From assembly GCA_902728285.1 (NCBI GenBank), contig CACVBU010001315.1:537302-601301 (forward strand): a stretch of DNA of 64,000 nucleotides, in the 5' to 3' direction. The stretch comes from Clytia hemisphaerica. Taxonomy: Eukaryota > Cnidaria > Hydrozoa > Leptothecata > Clytiidae. The notes below the pieces were generated by a model, which saw nothing but the letters and a program-made list of their open reading frames with translations, was not told the origin of the DNA and made no database searches. A program made the translations under genes and the position numbers. Shown here piece by piece: positions 33,700-43,443 of the stretch. How positions within the stretch are numbered: position 1 is the stretch's first letter; each line of letters starts with the position of its first letter.

Positions 33700-34080
33700 A
33701 TATTTCAACCTAAATTAGCTACGGATGAAGACTAAAATAAAGCTGTTTGTGACATTCTCAAAATAGAATTTTCGGATCAATATAATGAAAAAATTGTTAG
33801 CCTCCAAATTGCAGGTCATTTTGGAATGATTCTTAATTTGAAATCTGAAATAATCAAACAGTAGGTTTTCAACCAAATTGTAACAATATAATTATGATTT
33901 TCATTGTTTTTCTTTTACAGTTAACTAAATAATAAATCTCAAACAAAATAGTTGTTTCTATCAAACACAAATCCAAATGGTTGCAAGATAGAATTTATGA
34001 AGCAATAAAAGCTACTCAAGGAAGCCTGGATGTTTTCATTAATTGGACTGGATTTCAACAACAAGAGTAAGCTTGAATGT
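33700..34080 (+). other. Exon-like segments of an unrecognised coding sequence
   Basis: Two short open stretches look coding: 33752-33862 ('AVCDILKIEFSDQYNEKIV', 'LQIAGHFGMIL') and about 33963-34070 ('KHKSKWLQDRIYEAIKATQ', 'VFINWTGF'), the second preceded by a TTTTACAG acceptor and followed by GTAAGC. I do not recognise the family. They may belong to a host or transposon gene interrupted by the Penelope-like insert. Confidence 0.3.
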
Positions 34081-34089
34081 TTTTCAATT

Positions 34090-35175
34090 AGCCCATGACT
34101 TTTTTGTTTCGTATTTTTTATCCTTGATCATGGGAACTTCAGTTTGCAAATTTGATCTTTTTTCATCAATCCTTACTTCTGTGCCAGTTTTCAGCTGAAA
34201 CCAATCGTGGGAACGTGTGTTTTCGATCAAAATCAAATGCTGCTGTATTTTACAGACTGGTCTGTAAAATACCACCAGATGGTCCGAAAAGTTTGAAATT
34301 TGAAATTTAATCTATTTCTATCAATCCTCACTTCTGTGCCAAATTTCAGCTGAAACAAATCATGGGAACACAATGTTTTCATTCAAATAGTGTATTTTAC
34401 AGACCGGTCTGTAAAATACCATCAGATGGTCCGAAAAGTTTGAAATTTGAAATTTAATCTACTTTTATCAATCTTTACTTCTGTGCCAAACTTCAGCTGA
34501 AACAAATCATGAGAACACATGTTTTCAGTCAAATGGTGTATTTTACAGACCGGTCTGTAAAATACCATCAGATGGTCCGAAAAGTTTGAAATTTGAAATT
34601 TGATCTACATTTATCAATCTTTACTTCTGTGCCAAATTTCAGCTGAAACAAATCATGAGAACACATGTTTTCAGTCAAATGGTGTATTTTACAGACCGGT
34701 CTGTAAAATACCATCAGATGGTCCGAAAAGTTTGAAATTTGAAATTTGATCTATTTTTATCAATCTTCACTTCTGTGCCAAATTTCAGCTGAAACAAATC
34801 ATGAGAACACATGATTTCAGTCAAATAGTGTATTTTACAGACCGGTCTGTAAAATACCATCAGATGGTCCCAAAAGTTTGAAATTTTAAATTTAATCTAT
34901 TTTTATCAATCCTTACTTACGTGCCAAATTTCAGCTGAAACAAATCATGGGAACACATGTTTTCAGTCAAATGGTGTATTTTACAGACCGGTCTGTAAAA
35001 TACCACCAGATGGTCCGAAAAGTTTGAAATTTCAAATTTGATCCATTTTTATCATACCTTACTGGTGTTTCAAATTTCAGCCAAAACTTAACATGAGAAC
35101 GTGTATTTTGGCTAACTGAGTATTTTGCGGTGCATTTTGCAAACCGGTCTGCAAAATACACACCTTGCGTTAGAA
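34090..35175. repeat. Satellite-like array of ~146-bp units with a 28-bp palindrome
   Basis: Palindrome positions are 34245-34272, 34392-34419, 34539-34566, 34684-34711, 34830-34857, 34976-35003 and 35132-35159; spacings are 147, 147, 145, 146, 146 and 156 bp. The palindrome has arms 'GTATTTTACAGACC' and 'GGTCTGTAAAATAC' with no spacer. The rest of each unit includes 'TTTCAGCTGAAACAAATCAT' (itself partly palindromic) and 'AGATGGTCC.AAAAGTTTGA'. In the last unit an arm change is matched by a change in the other arm. No coding. Confidence 0.95.
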
Positions 35176-35580
35176 TGGTCACACAATTTTTTTTTGGAAT
35201 ATGAAAGGTTTCCTTGGTACCTTGCTTCCCTGAAAATTTTGGAACTATTCCTTGATCAGGTCAAAAGTTATGATACTCTAAAAAAAAAAGAATTAATTAA
35301 TTTCCCTGTTTTTGGTGCCTTTTTGGTGCCTATACTTGCTAACCTTTTACCTGTGGGATTTTTCACCAAAAGCAGCATAATTTGGTACGCTAAAAAGACC
35401 ATATCTCTTGAACCGCTTGTCCGTTTGAGGTCAATGACCCCTCATTTTTCTTCTTATTTCATACTCTCCAGGATAGGCCTAGTTTCAATTTGAAATGATG
35501 AGTTTGAAAATTTGACTGACCTCTCTAATACTAAATATAAACAAATACAAACAAGAAATATTAACGTGATCTTTAAGAGT

Positions 35581-37654
35581 TCAGTCTTCCCACACATCTT
35601 CATCTTCGCCTCCGTCGCCTTCATTCGGTGAGTGTCCAAGCTGCCTTTCTTCAATAGTTAAATCACATACGGCTTCTACTAGTTGGGCTTCTGGTAAGGC
35701 ATTCTGTAGCAAAGGGTCAATTTCATGGAAAGGGTCAAATGGAGGGAGATTCTTTGTCCCGAGCCGAATCGCATCAGAAATACTGGCTGCTCTCCACCCA
35801 CTTTCAATGATCGTTTCACCTTTACTTGAAGTCTTTTCGTTGTAAAAATCGACAATCCATTGGGCGTGAAGCGGTTTAAGAATTGTCAAATGAAGATTGA
35901 CATCCACTTCGTCGATTTTTAAACCTTCACCTCGCCTCGCCTCACCTCGTATCGTGATTTGTGTAGCATACCAAATGCTAAATTTATTCTTCAAAAAACG
36001 TTTTGCGTGTCCATTGACTGTCAATTCCAGAGGCTGATAGAATTTGGTCATGTTGGCCGGTACGTTTACAATGCAAATGTCGTTATCTTTCAGAACTTTA
36101 GAACGTTCGTTGTCATCTGGCCAGTGAAGACCTTCATTATGAGTAAACCTTTGTGAGAAGGAGATAAACCAAGTGCTTCTAATGCTTCTAATGCTTCTTC
36201 TTCTAATGCAACTCTCTTTTTTGAAATACGGTACCAAGATTTCTTCAATTAGCTTTAAAGATTCTTCCGTGTTGAAATAATGCGTGGGATGGCCGCTTGT
36301 ACTAAACCCCTCTGGAAATTTGAAACGGGGTAAACTTTGATCGGTCTTATCACCGTAATTTAATTGGATTGGTAAACATTTATTTGTGAAAGAGATTCCA
36401 AATGTTCCAGTTATTGTTCTTTTATCATTTCCGCCTTCTCTCTTACATTTCTTCTCCATGCAGTATATAATATTATTTGGAGAGAAAGCCCAAGTTTTTT
36501 ATGGGATATGTTTACTCTAACAAAGTCGCCATATATACTTCGTTCTGGAAAAGGGAGAATTCCTTTACGCAATGTAGGCAAAACCAAAACCTACGGACTA
36601 AACTCCTTAGTCTTTCGTGGTATTCTTCTTTGGAATTGCCTGCCTTCTGAAGTCAAAGCTGCCGATTCTCCTAAACTTTTCAAAATTAAACTCCAAAGCT
36701 GGTCGGGTGAAAATTGTACCTGCAAAATTTGTGCATAATCTCCATTGACTTTTTAATTTTTTTTTACTTTAATTATTTTTTAAATAGTTTTTACTAGTGT
36801 TGGTTTTTATTAGTTTTGTATTTATATGAAGCTATTTCGTTACCAACAGAAAATAAAAAGTTAATAATAATAATAATTAATGATAACTGTAACAGGTTTT
36901 GATCCCTTCTCAGCAAGAGTGTAATTTGCAGTGGAAACACATTTTAAGGTAGTCTGATTAATGTTGATTATCATAGAGTGCGGTATATTATACTTTTCTA
37001 TTTTCGATACTATCTCATAATGGAATAAATATTGGATCTCTCTTCTTGCACTGTCTGGAATGTCTTCATTCTTTTAACGAATCCCGTACGTTTAAACAAA
37101 CTTTTTGCCCAGCTAGACGATTCAATATCGATATTCTTTTCGACTACTCCAGGGTGTTGATCGATTATCGCTCTCGCTGCTGCTTTAGCCGAAGCTCTCG
37201 TTATAAGGATACCACGGGAGCTCCTTGACTTGATATAAGATTGAACCATCGCGTCAAGTTCACCTAAAAGTTAAGGACGACCTGTTGGTTTGGTGTATCG
37301 TTTTAATGATTTAACGATTTGACGTTTACCCTTGGTAGCTGTTTTCACTTCACTGATGACCCTTGTTTTAAAAGTACGAATTGTACTCTCTTTCAATTTG
37401 GGGTATTTTGATCGAAACTTGCGTAAGGTAGCAGTATTTCCATTTTTTCGAGCGTAATCACCAATCTCAAATCTACTTTCTTTCGTCCATTGGTTGTATT
37501 TTCGTCGGCCTTTCAACTTTCCTGTTTGGTTTATGAGTGCCTGAACATCGATAGCTCCAAGGCCACTCTCTGATTGTACTTGTCCTGCATCTTTGGCTGA
37601 AAAATATGAAATAACGCATCCCTTACAAATGGAAAAAAATCTAAATGCAATCAA
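35581..37654 (-). pseudogene. Pogo/Tigger-like transposase (CENP-B HTH + DDE_1), dead and interrupted
   Basis: The minus strand gives a basic N-terminal segment with 'IGDYARKNGNTATLRKF' and a psq/HTH-like block (37654-37271). A CENP-B-type HTH follows ('VQSYIKSRSSRGILI', 'WAKSLFKRTGF'; 37249-37010). The DDE domain has 'IINI-N-QT' near 36965, where the family has Asp (D to N). After a LINE-tail insertion it continues with 'GGNDKRTITGTFG', 'CLPIQLNYGDKTDQSLP', 'NVPANMTKFYQPLELTVN' and 'LKPLHAQWIVDFYN' to the stop at 35581. Between 36215 and 36100 the true frame reads 'LLIMKVFTGQMT', where the second catalytic Asp is also replaced. Host genes such as jerky or CENP-B relatives share this architecture, but the lesions argue for a dead transposon. 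Confidence 0.85.
36470..36880 (+). mobile_element. 3' end of a non-LTR element with (TAA)n tail, inserted in the pogo-like gene
   Basis: From about 36481 the plus strand encodes the last ~85 residues of a LINE ORF2 ('PYILRSGKGRIPLRN', 'YGLNSLVFRGILLWNCLP', 'CTCKICA' end), with a stop at 36736-36738. A short UTR and the tail 'TTAATAATAATAATAATTAA' follow near 36858. Host transposase sequence resumes by 36885 and is cut near 36440, so the fragment split the pogo-like gene after that gene had inserted. Confidence 0.8.
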
Positions 37655-37659
37655 AGAGT

Positions 37660-37930
37660 GGTTTCAACGTAATCCAACTCATGATATGATTTAAATGTAA
37701 TTCGTAATTCCTGAAAAAAAAGGATTACATTTAAATCACATTACATCACATTACATTTGAATGACATCAACCAATTTCATGAAGTGTTTTAAATGTAATC
37801 CAATTTAAAAGAAAACTCTAAATTACATTTGGATTACATTTCATATTTTCCATATCAGCATTCGATAATGAAAATAGATCTGGATTACATAAACATTACA
37901 TGCTACAAATTGTAAGACCTGTCTGCCTTT
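37660..37930. repeat. Cluster of ATTACATTT / AAATGTAAT motifs
   Basis: At least ten occurrences of 'ATTACATTT' or its complement in 270 bp, in both orientations, including 'GGATTACATTTAAATCACAT' near 37730. It flanks the N-terminal end of the pogo-like gene and could be a sub-terminal repeat region of that element. Confidence 0.6.
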
Positions 37931-38500
37931 TCTTGCCGTGTCAATCCAAATTAAATCGACATGAAATTTTTGAAATTGTATTTAGAAAGAAAACCCACCC
38001 TCTATCTTCTATTTTTGTAGATAATTACCGTTTCAAGACCACTTTTAGCTGATTTCAGGCTCATTCTCGAAATTAAATCCACTCTCAGGAAAATGGCACA
38101 ATGAAAACGTCGAAATATGGCCTAAAATTCTATTTCTTCTTAATCACTTTCATTACTGTTCACAAAATCAACTAAAAATATAGTGTTGTTCATTCTTGGT
38201 TAGACAAAGTTTTTTGTCCAAGATGCTGCCTACTTTGATAGCTACATACTCATCTGACCTAGAACAAAGAACAATAGTTAAGAAATGATTTCAGAAGGAC
38301 TAATCCTCCTGGAGCAACAGATATATTTGAACTTTTTCTGGGGAAAACGCATTTTTTGAGCCTAAATATGTTATACCACCTCTAAGATGGACATTTACTT
38401 TTTTCCCTTTTTTTATATTTTGACGTTATATTTTTATTTATAAAAGAGTAAAAAAAGAAAAAAAACGAATGAGACAAAAAACGAATAGATATACCTTTTA
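37931..38500. other. Spacer, nothing recognised
   Basis: AT-rich sequence without a convincing open frame or repeat. Confidence 0.3.
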
Positions 38501-38505
38501 AAAGA

Positions 38506-38611
38506 CTTTATGTGAGATACATGGAAAGTCTCATCATTAAATTTTCCGTAAGGAACTTCACCATCGTCAATAAATTCAAGACAGCCAAAATATGCTCACG
38601 TTCGTTTACCT
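38506..38611 (-). CDS. Possible exon next to the 39067-39214 exon
   Basis: On the minus strand an acceptor-like TTTTAG precedes a segment whose best frame reads 'FGCLEFIDDGEVPYGKF' and 'FHVSHIKSFKR', ending at a GTATAT donor. The start of the segment is in another frame, so one base may be lost. It would follow the exon at 39067-39214 in the same gene. The family resembles C-terminal parts of TNP2-like transposases, but weakly. Confidence 0.3.
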
Positions 38612-39066
38612 AAAACATGAAATATTATCTATAAAACTATAAAACTTCAAATTTTTGGACCGAATAGTTCGCTTAACCAAGATACATAAGGCAATGTCAA
38701 GCTGAGTGAATTAATTCATTTAATATACATCAGTTTCATACATTCTTTATTTCTTAAAAAGACCTCAAAGTTAATAAAAATAAGTATATGTTCCAGTTTG
38801 GTTTAAAAATCTAGCATAACAAAATTTGACATTACACTGTGTCTGTAAAAACGCGGTCAAAATTTTGACTACATAAATAAATAATTTTGTAATTCATTTA
38901 ATAATAAGACAAATAAGTACAAATAAAACATTGAAATTTAATAATATATTCAGATTTAGAATCTCTTTGAATTACGAGTAAATTAGATTGAAATCATGTA
39001 TAGTCTGAAGCTGACCGTGTATTTACATGAAAATTTCATACAATACACTTTTTTATGTACACATAC

Positions 39067-39214
39067 CTGTATAAAATAGTTAATCAAACCAAACTTGTTG
39101 TCACCATGAAAATCGAAATGAATGGCAGCGTTGTCTCTTGATGGCGAGCAGGTATATTTTTCAGATTTAAGAGCAAAGCATTTTGTTTGTAGTCTTTGGA
39201 ATTCATACAAATCT
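39067..39214 (-). CDS. Internal exon of an unrecognised gene
   Basis: Bounded by TTCTAG (acceptor) and GTATGT (donor) on the minus strand. The 148-nt segment is open and reads 'DLYEFQRLQTKCFALKSEKY' and 'AIHFDFHGDNKFGLINYFI'. Splice signals at both ends are good. The product is not recognised; TNP2-like proteins have comparable segments, which is only a guess. Confidence 0.4.
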
Positions 39215-39631
39215 CTAGAATACAATGCAAAAACCAAAACTTTGTTTTGATTGATAGATTAGACTTTTTCTTTTTCTTTCTTTTCTTTTGTTTTATGTTT
39301 TCGAATGTAATTAACGACCTTATTTGATTTGAGACATTCCAATTCTTTTCAAAACAAAAGAAAATCTGTTAAAGAAAAGAACAAATATAAAATAAAACAT
39401 AAGAATCACAAGACAAGTTTGTTAGAACAACAGCAACATTAAAAATACATTCAAAAGGCGGTAAAAACTAGAGTTCTTTCTTCGTAAAATGGAGTCTTTA
39501 AACATCTATGTCGATAATTATTTTGCTGTAAATCTAAGTCATTGTTGAATTTGAAAAGTTATCGAAGTTATGGCGAAGTTATTTTATAAAAAGCAACATA
39601 AAATTTTTTGTCTGCGTGTCCTAGCTGCCTT

Positions 39632-39923
39632 CCGGGGGGACTATGGTTGCGAGCTGACTTTCGGCCCTGCCCCTCGGACCCTTAGCAGAATAAAGAGGAG
39701 AAGAAACAAGGGAAATTGTGTGAATTTTAATTAACTTTTTGGAACTAATTTGATCAAATTTCTATCTTTCTGGGGGCAAAAAGTTGAAATTTTCCTATTG
39801 TTCCGATTCTTAGTGGGACTGAAGTTTGATTTTCGATTTTTCAAACTGCCATGTTTCAAAAAAGGCACCTTTAAGGGCGGCACATACCCATACCCTTCTC
39901 TTGCCTAAGTACCTCCCCCCCGG
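39632..39923. mobile_element. ~290-bp G/C-capped inverted-repeat element with 7-8 bp duplication
   Basis: It starts 'CCGGGGGGACTATGGTTGCG' and ends with the complement of 'CCGGGGGGGAGGTACTTAGG'. 'CTGCCTT' (or 'GCTGCCTT') is present at 39624-39631 and 39923-39930, flanking it as a target duplication. That length suits hAT-type transposition. The left end is shared with the sequence near 54930. Confidence 0.65.
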
Positions 39924-40392
39924 CTGCCTTTTTTCGACGAATCTTGTGTGTCATGTCTATTATTTCACTCCGCTTATCTTGACATCAAAGCTTTCCTAAA
40001 CATCAAGAACTACGACAAATATAACGCGAGCAAAGCGAGAAAAAAAATCTAATTGCAGAGCCGTCTCGGACGTCGCTGGTCGCCGGTGTGGTGTAATTTG
40101 GGAATGACGTCCTTTCTGTTTTCTGATCATTTTTGCCACAAAAATCTTTTTCAAAATATGGTTAAAAGATACGTCACCCAGGAGGGACAGAGTCAGATTT
40201 TGAAGAGAATTATTCCCTTTTAATTTTGATTTCATCGTGTTTAAGCCACCTTTCCCAACATCCAAAGGACTTTAAATGCGTTCAGCAAACAGCTAAACCG
40301 GCGTGCGACGCCGGGTACCGGCTAGTTAATGTTTAATTTGCGCTGACCAATAATCTTTTTGACTTCTAATGAATGAACAATTTTTCTTGCAG
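39924..40392. other. Spacer before the duplicated exons
   Basis: Contains a GC palindromic patch ('CCGGCGTGCGACGCCGG' near 40299-40315) but no gene. Confidence 0.3.
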
Positions 40393-40473
40393 ATCACCAA
40401 AATGCTGTTCATAACAATGTTAATGCTGGAACTGGAACGCCCTCACCCGTTTACCCAAAGATCAATCAAACAA
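40393..40473 (+). CDS. 81-nt symmetric phase-1 exon, copy 1
   Basis: TTTCTTGCAG acceptor, then 81 open nt read as 'HQNAVHNNVNAGTGTPSPVY' plus 'PKINQT', then a GTTAGT donor. Both ends are phase 1, so including or skipping the exon keeps the frame. It is 200 bp upstream of a nearly identical exon. Asn/Thr-rich, probably disordered. Confidence 0.6.
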
Positions 40474-40592
40474 GTTAGTATATTTGACAAAAATTATTTG
40501 AATATTCGAAATGGGGTTTAAATAATGGATTTATGATAATACTTTTAACATAATATTTCTTTTTTATACAACATGAACAATTTTTCTTGTAG

Positions 40593-40673
40593 ATCACAAA
40601 AATGCTGTTCATAACAATGTTAATGCTAGAACTGGAACGCCCTCACCCGTTTATCCAAAGAACAATCAAACAA
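40593..40673 (+). CDS. 81-nt symmetric phase-1 exon, copy 2 (tandem duplicate)
   Basis: Same acceptor (TTTCTTGTAG), same length, same donor as the exon 200 bp upstream. It differs at five bases, and its peptide reads 'HKNAVHNNVNARTGTPSPVY'. The similarity extends about 20 bp into the upstream intron and about 70 bp into the downstream intron, so a 200-bp segment was duplicated. The longer frame starting at 40602 that runs into a LINE is an artefact of lack of stops. Confidence 0.6.
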
Positions 40674-40764
40674 GTTAGTATGTTTGACAAAAATTATTTC
40701 GAATTGGGTCTTAATATTGCATTTAGGATAATTATGCTTTTATTGATAGGATTCTTTTCAAACT

Positions 40765-41642
40765 ATACATCATCGAGTCAAAAAACTTCTTGGACGTGTG
40801 AACGAATTGAAGACTTTCATCTTTTCACTGCGATAAATGTTTGGGCTGTCAGTGTTGTACGCTATGCAGCCGGTATAGTTGATTGGACGGATAAGGAGAT
40901 GAAAGACCTTGACGCGAAGACGAGAAAGATTTTGACAATGAATGGGATCTTTCATAAAAAAGGAAATGTGAATAGGTTGTATCTCCCAAGAGGTGGCGGT
41001 GGAAGGGGTCTTATCAGTGTTGAGTCGTGTGTGAAATCTGAGAGATTGAACCTACGGAACTATCTTTTTAACTCAACTGAACCTTTGCTGCGGGCAGCAA
41101 ATGGTATTCTCTACCCCAAAGATGTCGAGTTGAAGAATAAGGTCGTGGAAGAGAAGGATGTGTATTGGGATGGAATAGAACAAATGCAGTTGGAAACAAG
41201 TGATGAATTCAGGGAGCAAGAAAAGGATGACAAAGTTTCGGACTTACTCAGTAAATCAATGCATGGAGAATGGTTTCGAAACCTGCTCGAGAATTTTGAT
41301 AACGTCAGCCAGAAGACTTTTGACTGGATGAAAAAAGGGTACTTGGACAAAAGAACGGAGGGTTACATATTCGCTGCCCAGGAGCAGGCTCTTCAGACGA
41401 ATTGGCTCAAAAGTAGAATTACAGGAGGTGAAGTTGATAGGTCTTGCAGGAAATGTAAGGAATTTCCAGAGAAAGTTTCTCATCTCATTAGTGGATGTTC
41501 AAAGTTGGCCGGTAACGAATACAAGAAAAGGCATGATAGAATGGGATTTAGGGTTTATTGGGAAATCTGTAAAAATCATGATATTGAATGTAGCGATAGA
41601 TGGTATAAAGAGACCCCTGAAAAGGTTAAGGTAATATTATAA
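40765..41642 (+). mobile_element. Non-LTR fragment with CCHC-type post-RT motif (R2/R4-like)
   Basis: It encodes the region after the RT core: 'INVWAVSVVRYAAGIVDWT', 'LDAKTRKILTMNGIFHKKGN', 'LYLPRGGGGRGLISVESCV', then a Cys/His cluster 'CRKCKEFPEKVSHLISGC' and 'YKKRHDRMGF'. The C-x2-C-x8-H-x4-C spacing is the finger that precedes the restriction-like endonuclease in R2/R4/NeSL-type elements. The RT upstream and the endonuclease downstream are missing. A frame change near 40826 separates a short upstream 'RVKKLLGRVNELK' piece. It sits in an intron between phase-1 exons. Confidence 0.7.
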
Positions 41643-41840
41643 AGAACAATTATCTTGAACAATTTTAACATGCATTTTCTTTAAGACCAATCTCCAAATT
41701 TGTTAAATGAATCCAACTGTAAGTATATTTACAAAATGAGTATTTCCAACATTAAAGTCAGATTCCGGTTAGCTTTCTCACAACCAATTTTCATTTGATC
41801 CGTCCATGCTTTAAAATTAACATTTTTCTTTTTCTTGCAG

Positions 41841-41972
41841 ACCAACCTCTATGCAAACTTATGTCATCAAATGATACCATTAATATATATTTTACAGATC
41901 TTCATCACACTCCAAATAGGCAACATAACACAACGCAGCAGCACACTCCAAATAGGCAGCAAATTCAAAATG
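41841..41972 (+). CDS. Phase-1 exon with TPNRQ repeat
   Basis: TTTCTTGCAG precedes 132 open nt. A second acceptor (TTTTACAG) inside would give a 75-nt exon reading 'LHHTPNRQHNTTQQHTPNRQ' and 'QIQN'. Both choices start and end in phase 1. The donor GTTATT is weak. Asn/Gln/His-rich, like the 81-nt exons upstream. Confidence 0.45.
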
Positions 41973-42724
41973 GTTATTTCACAAGTGAGACTATTTTTAA
42001 TTTTCACAATCTCACAGGTCTATCAATTCTTTCATATAAAATCATCATGAAGAGTCATTGAATCTGTTTTTTTTCTAACTTGTATCACTTGTCTAAAACA
42101 ATCGAGCAAATTGAAATTTGCACATTTGAGTTTTTGGTGATAATATGATCTATATTAATAGCCGTATTCTGAAATTAATAACACCTTAGGTAACTAGTTA
42201 CCGTGTAACACTAGGTGTGATCCCACATATTTTAGCCTAAAATGTTGCCTGTTTGGAAAAATACAGACTCAAAATCTTTATTTGTAGGAAACTTTTTCCA
42301 TTACGTATATTTTTGGATCTTCTTTTGTAAATACTGACAAAAAGAAGATCTTTTTGGCGTCAATTATTTGTTCGAAATGTATCCATGATTCTAAAAATGG
42401 CAAAAGGAAGTCCTTTTATTTAATATCTATCGAGAGCTTTCAAATGGGGTTTGTGTGTTTTAGGGAAAGAAATTTTTGAAATTTCGAAATTTTATGAGCA
42501 CCTTGGGTTTTGCCTGGTAATAAGGGCAAACTTTTTATAAAAATTTTCTCAAAGACCCTAAAGTGAGGCTTTGGATATGTTACTCTACATCATATTTGGT
42601 TTGCATTGACACCAGAAAACGAAATGCAAAATGGCAAACATTTGTGATATCCCAAAACACAATATCAGGAAAATTAATCTAGTAGATAAAGTAGTCAATT
42701 TGAATTGTATAATCTTTTCTGTAG

Positions 42725-42790
42725 ACTTGATGAATTCTGATGTTGAAATTGATTTGGAAATGGCCGATTTAAATTCCAATGGAAACAAAG
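42725..42790 (+). CDS. 66-nt phase-1 exon
   Basis: TTTTCTGTAG, then 66 open nt read as 'LMNSDVEIDLEMADLNSNGN' plus K, then GTTTGT. It joins the preceding exon as '..QIQN-D-LMNS' and the next as 'GNK-D-YVLPTL' (split Asp codons). Acidic, no domain known. Confidence 0.5.
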
Positions 42791-42828
42791 GTTTGTTTAA
42801 ATGAAACATTCTGTGAAACATTAATTTA

Positions 42829-43248
42829 GGGACCATTCAAAAAGTACGTACACTCGAGAGGGGGAGGAGGGTATTCCCAAAAGCGTACGAGGGGGAGGGG
42901 TCCTTGAGGAGAAGTACATACGCTATTGATTGTTCCGAAACTGTATTTTTTGAGAGAGAAACATTTTGACAATAAAAACTGCTTTTGCGCTTTTGTGATA
43001 GTTATTTTCCATTTCTCCTTTGGTATTTTTTATCATTATAGATTCTTTTAATTTATTGAGATTTTGTACGAACTGTACGAAAATATGATTGAGTACCTTA
43101 AGTTACAAGAGTTACAAGAGTTTGATTTGGGATTGTACTAAAAAGCGCACATACGCTGAAGGGGGTACGCATAAAGCGTACGAAAGCATACGAGGGAGAA
43201 AGGGAGTCAAATGCCTTTTTCGAGCGTACATACTTTTTGAATGGCCTC
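42829..43248. mobile_element. 420-bp MITE, PIF/Harbinger-like (TTA duplication)
   Basis: The left end 'GGGACCATTCAAAAAGTACG' mirrors the right end, whose complement is 'GAGGCCATTCAAAAAGTATG'; the similarity continues through 'TAC.CTCGA'. TTA flanks both sides (42826-42828 and 43249-43251). Iterated 'GCGTACGA' and 'GAGGGGGAGG' motifs lie sub-terminally. The 3-bp TTA duplication fits PIF/Harbinger. It lies in the intron between two phase-1 exons. Confidence 0.75.
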
Positions 43249-43381
43249 TTATGTTCTGTGTAAAATACTTATTTATATTTTTTTAATTATTTTAGTTAGA
43301 ACAATTTTAATGAAACCTTTTTTGTGAAGGAGAAGTTTGAGACATTTTGTATTGACTTCTTCATTATTTTGTTGATTTTAG

Positions 43382-43443
43382 ATTATGTTCTTCCAACATT
43401 GCCTGCAGGTTTGCCTGCAAGTCAAAAACAAAAAAAGTGTTAG
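43382..43443 (+). CDS. Terminal phase-1 exon with stop codon
   Basis: TTGATTTTAG acceptor, then 'YVLPTLPAGLPASQKQKKC' and TAG at 43441-43443. The first codon is completed by G from the previous exon (Asp). This gives a natural C-terminus for the exon series 40393-42790. Whether the 5' end is the RGQ-repeat gene at 32156 is an inference from shared phase and composition. Confidence 0.5.

Noticed and set aside
34090..35175. CRISPR-like regular spacing of palindromes
   Set aside because: The whole 146-bp unit is repeated, including the 'spacers', and the setting is eukaryotic. It is a tandem satellite.
40602..40760. N-terminal part of the 346-codon frame at 40602 as a membrane protein
   Set aside because: It is the second duplicated exon read out of frame plus intron. 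Only the part after 40826 shows LINE similarity.
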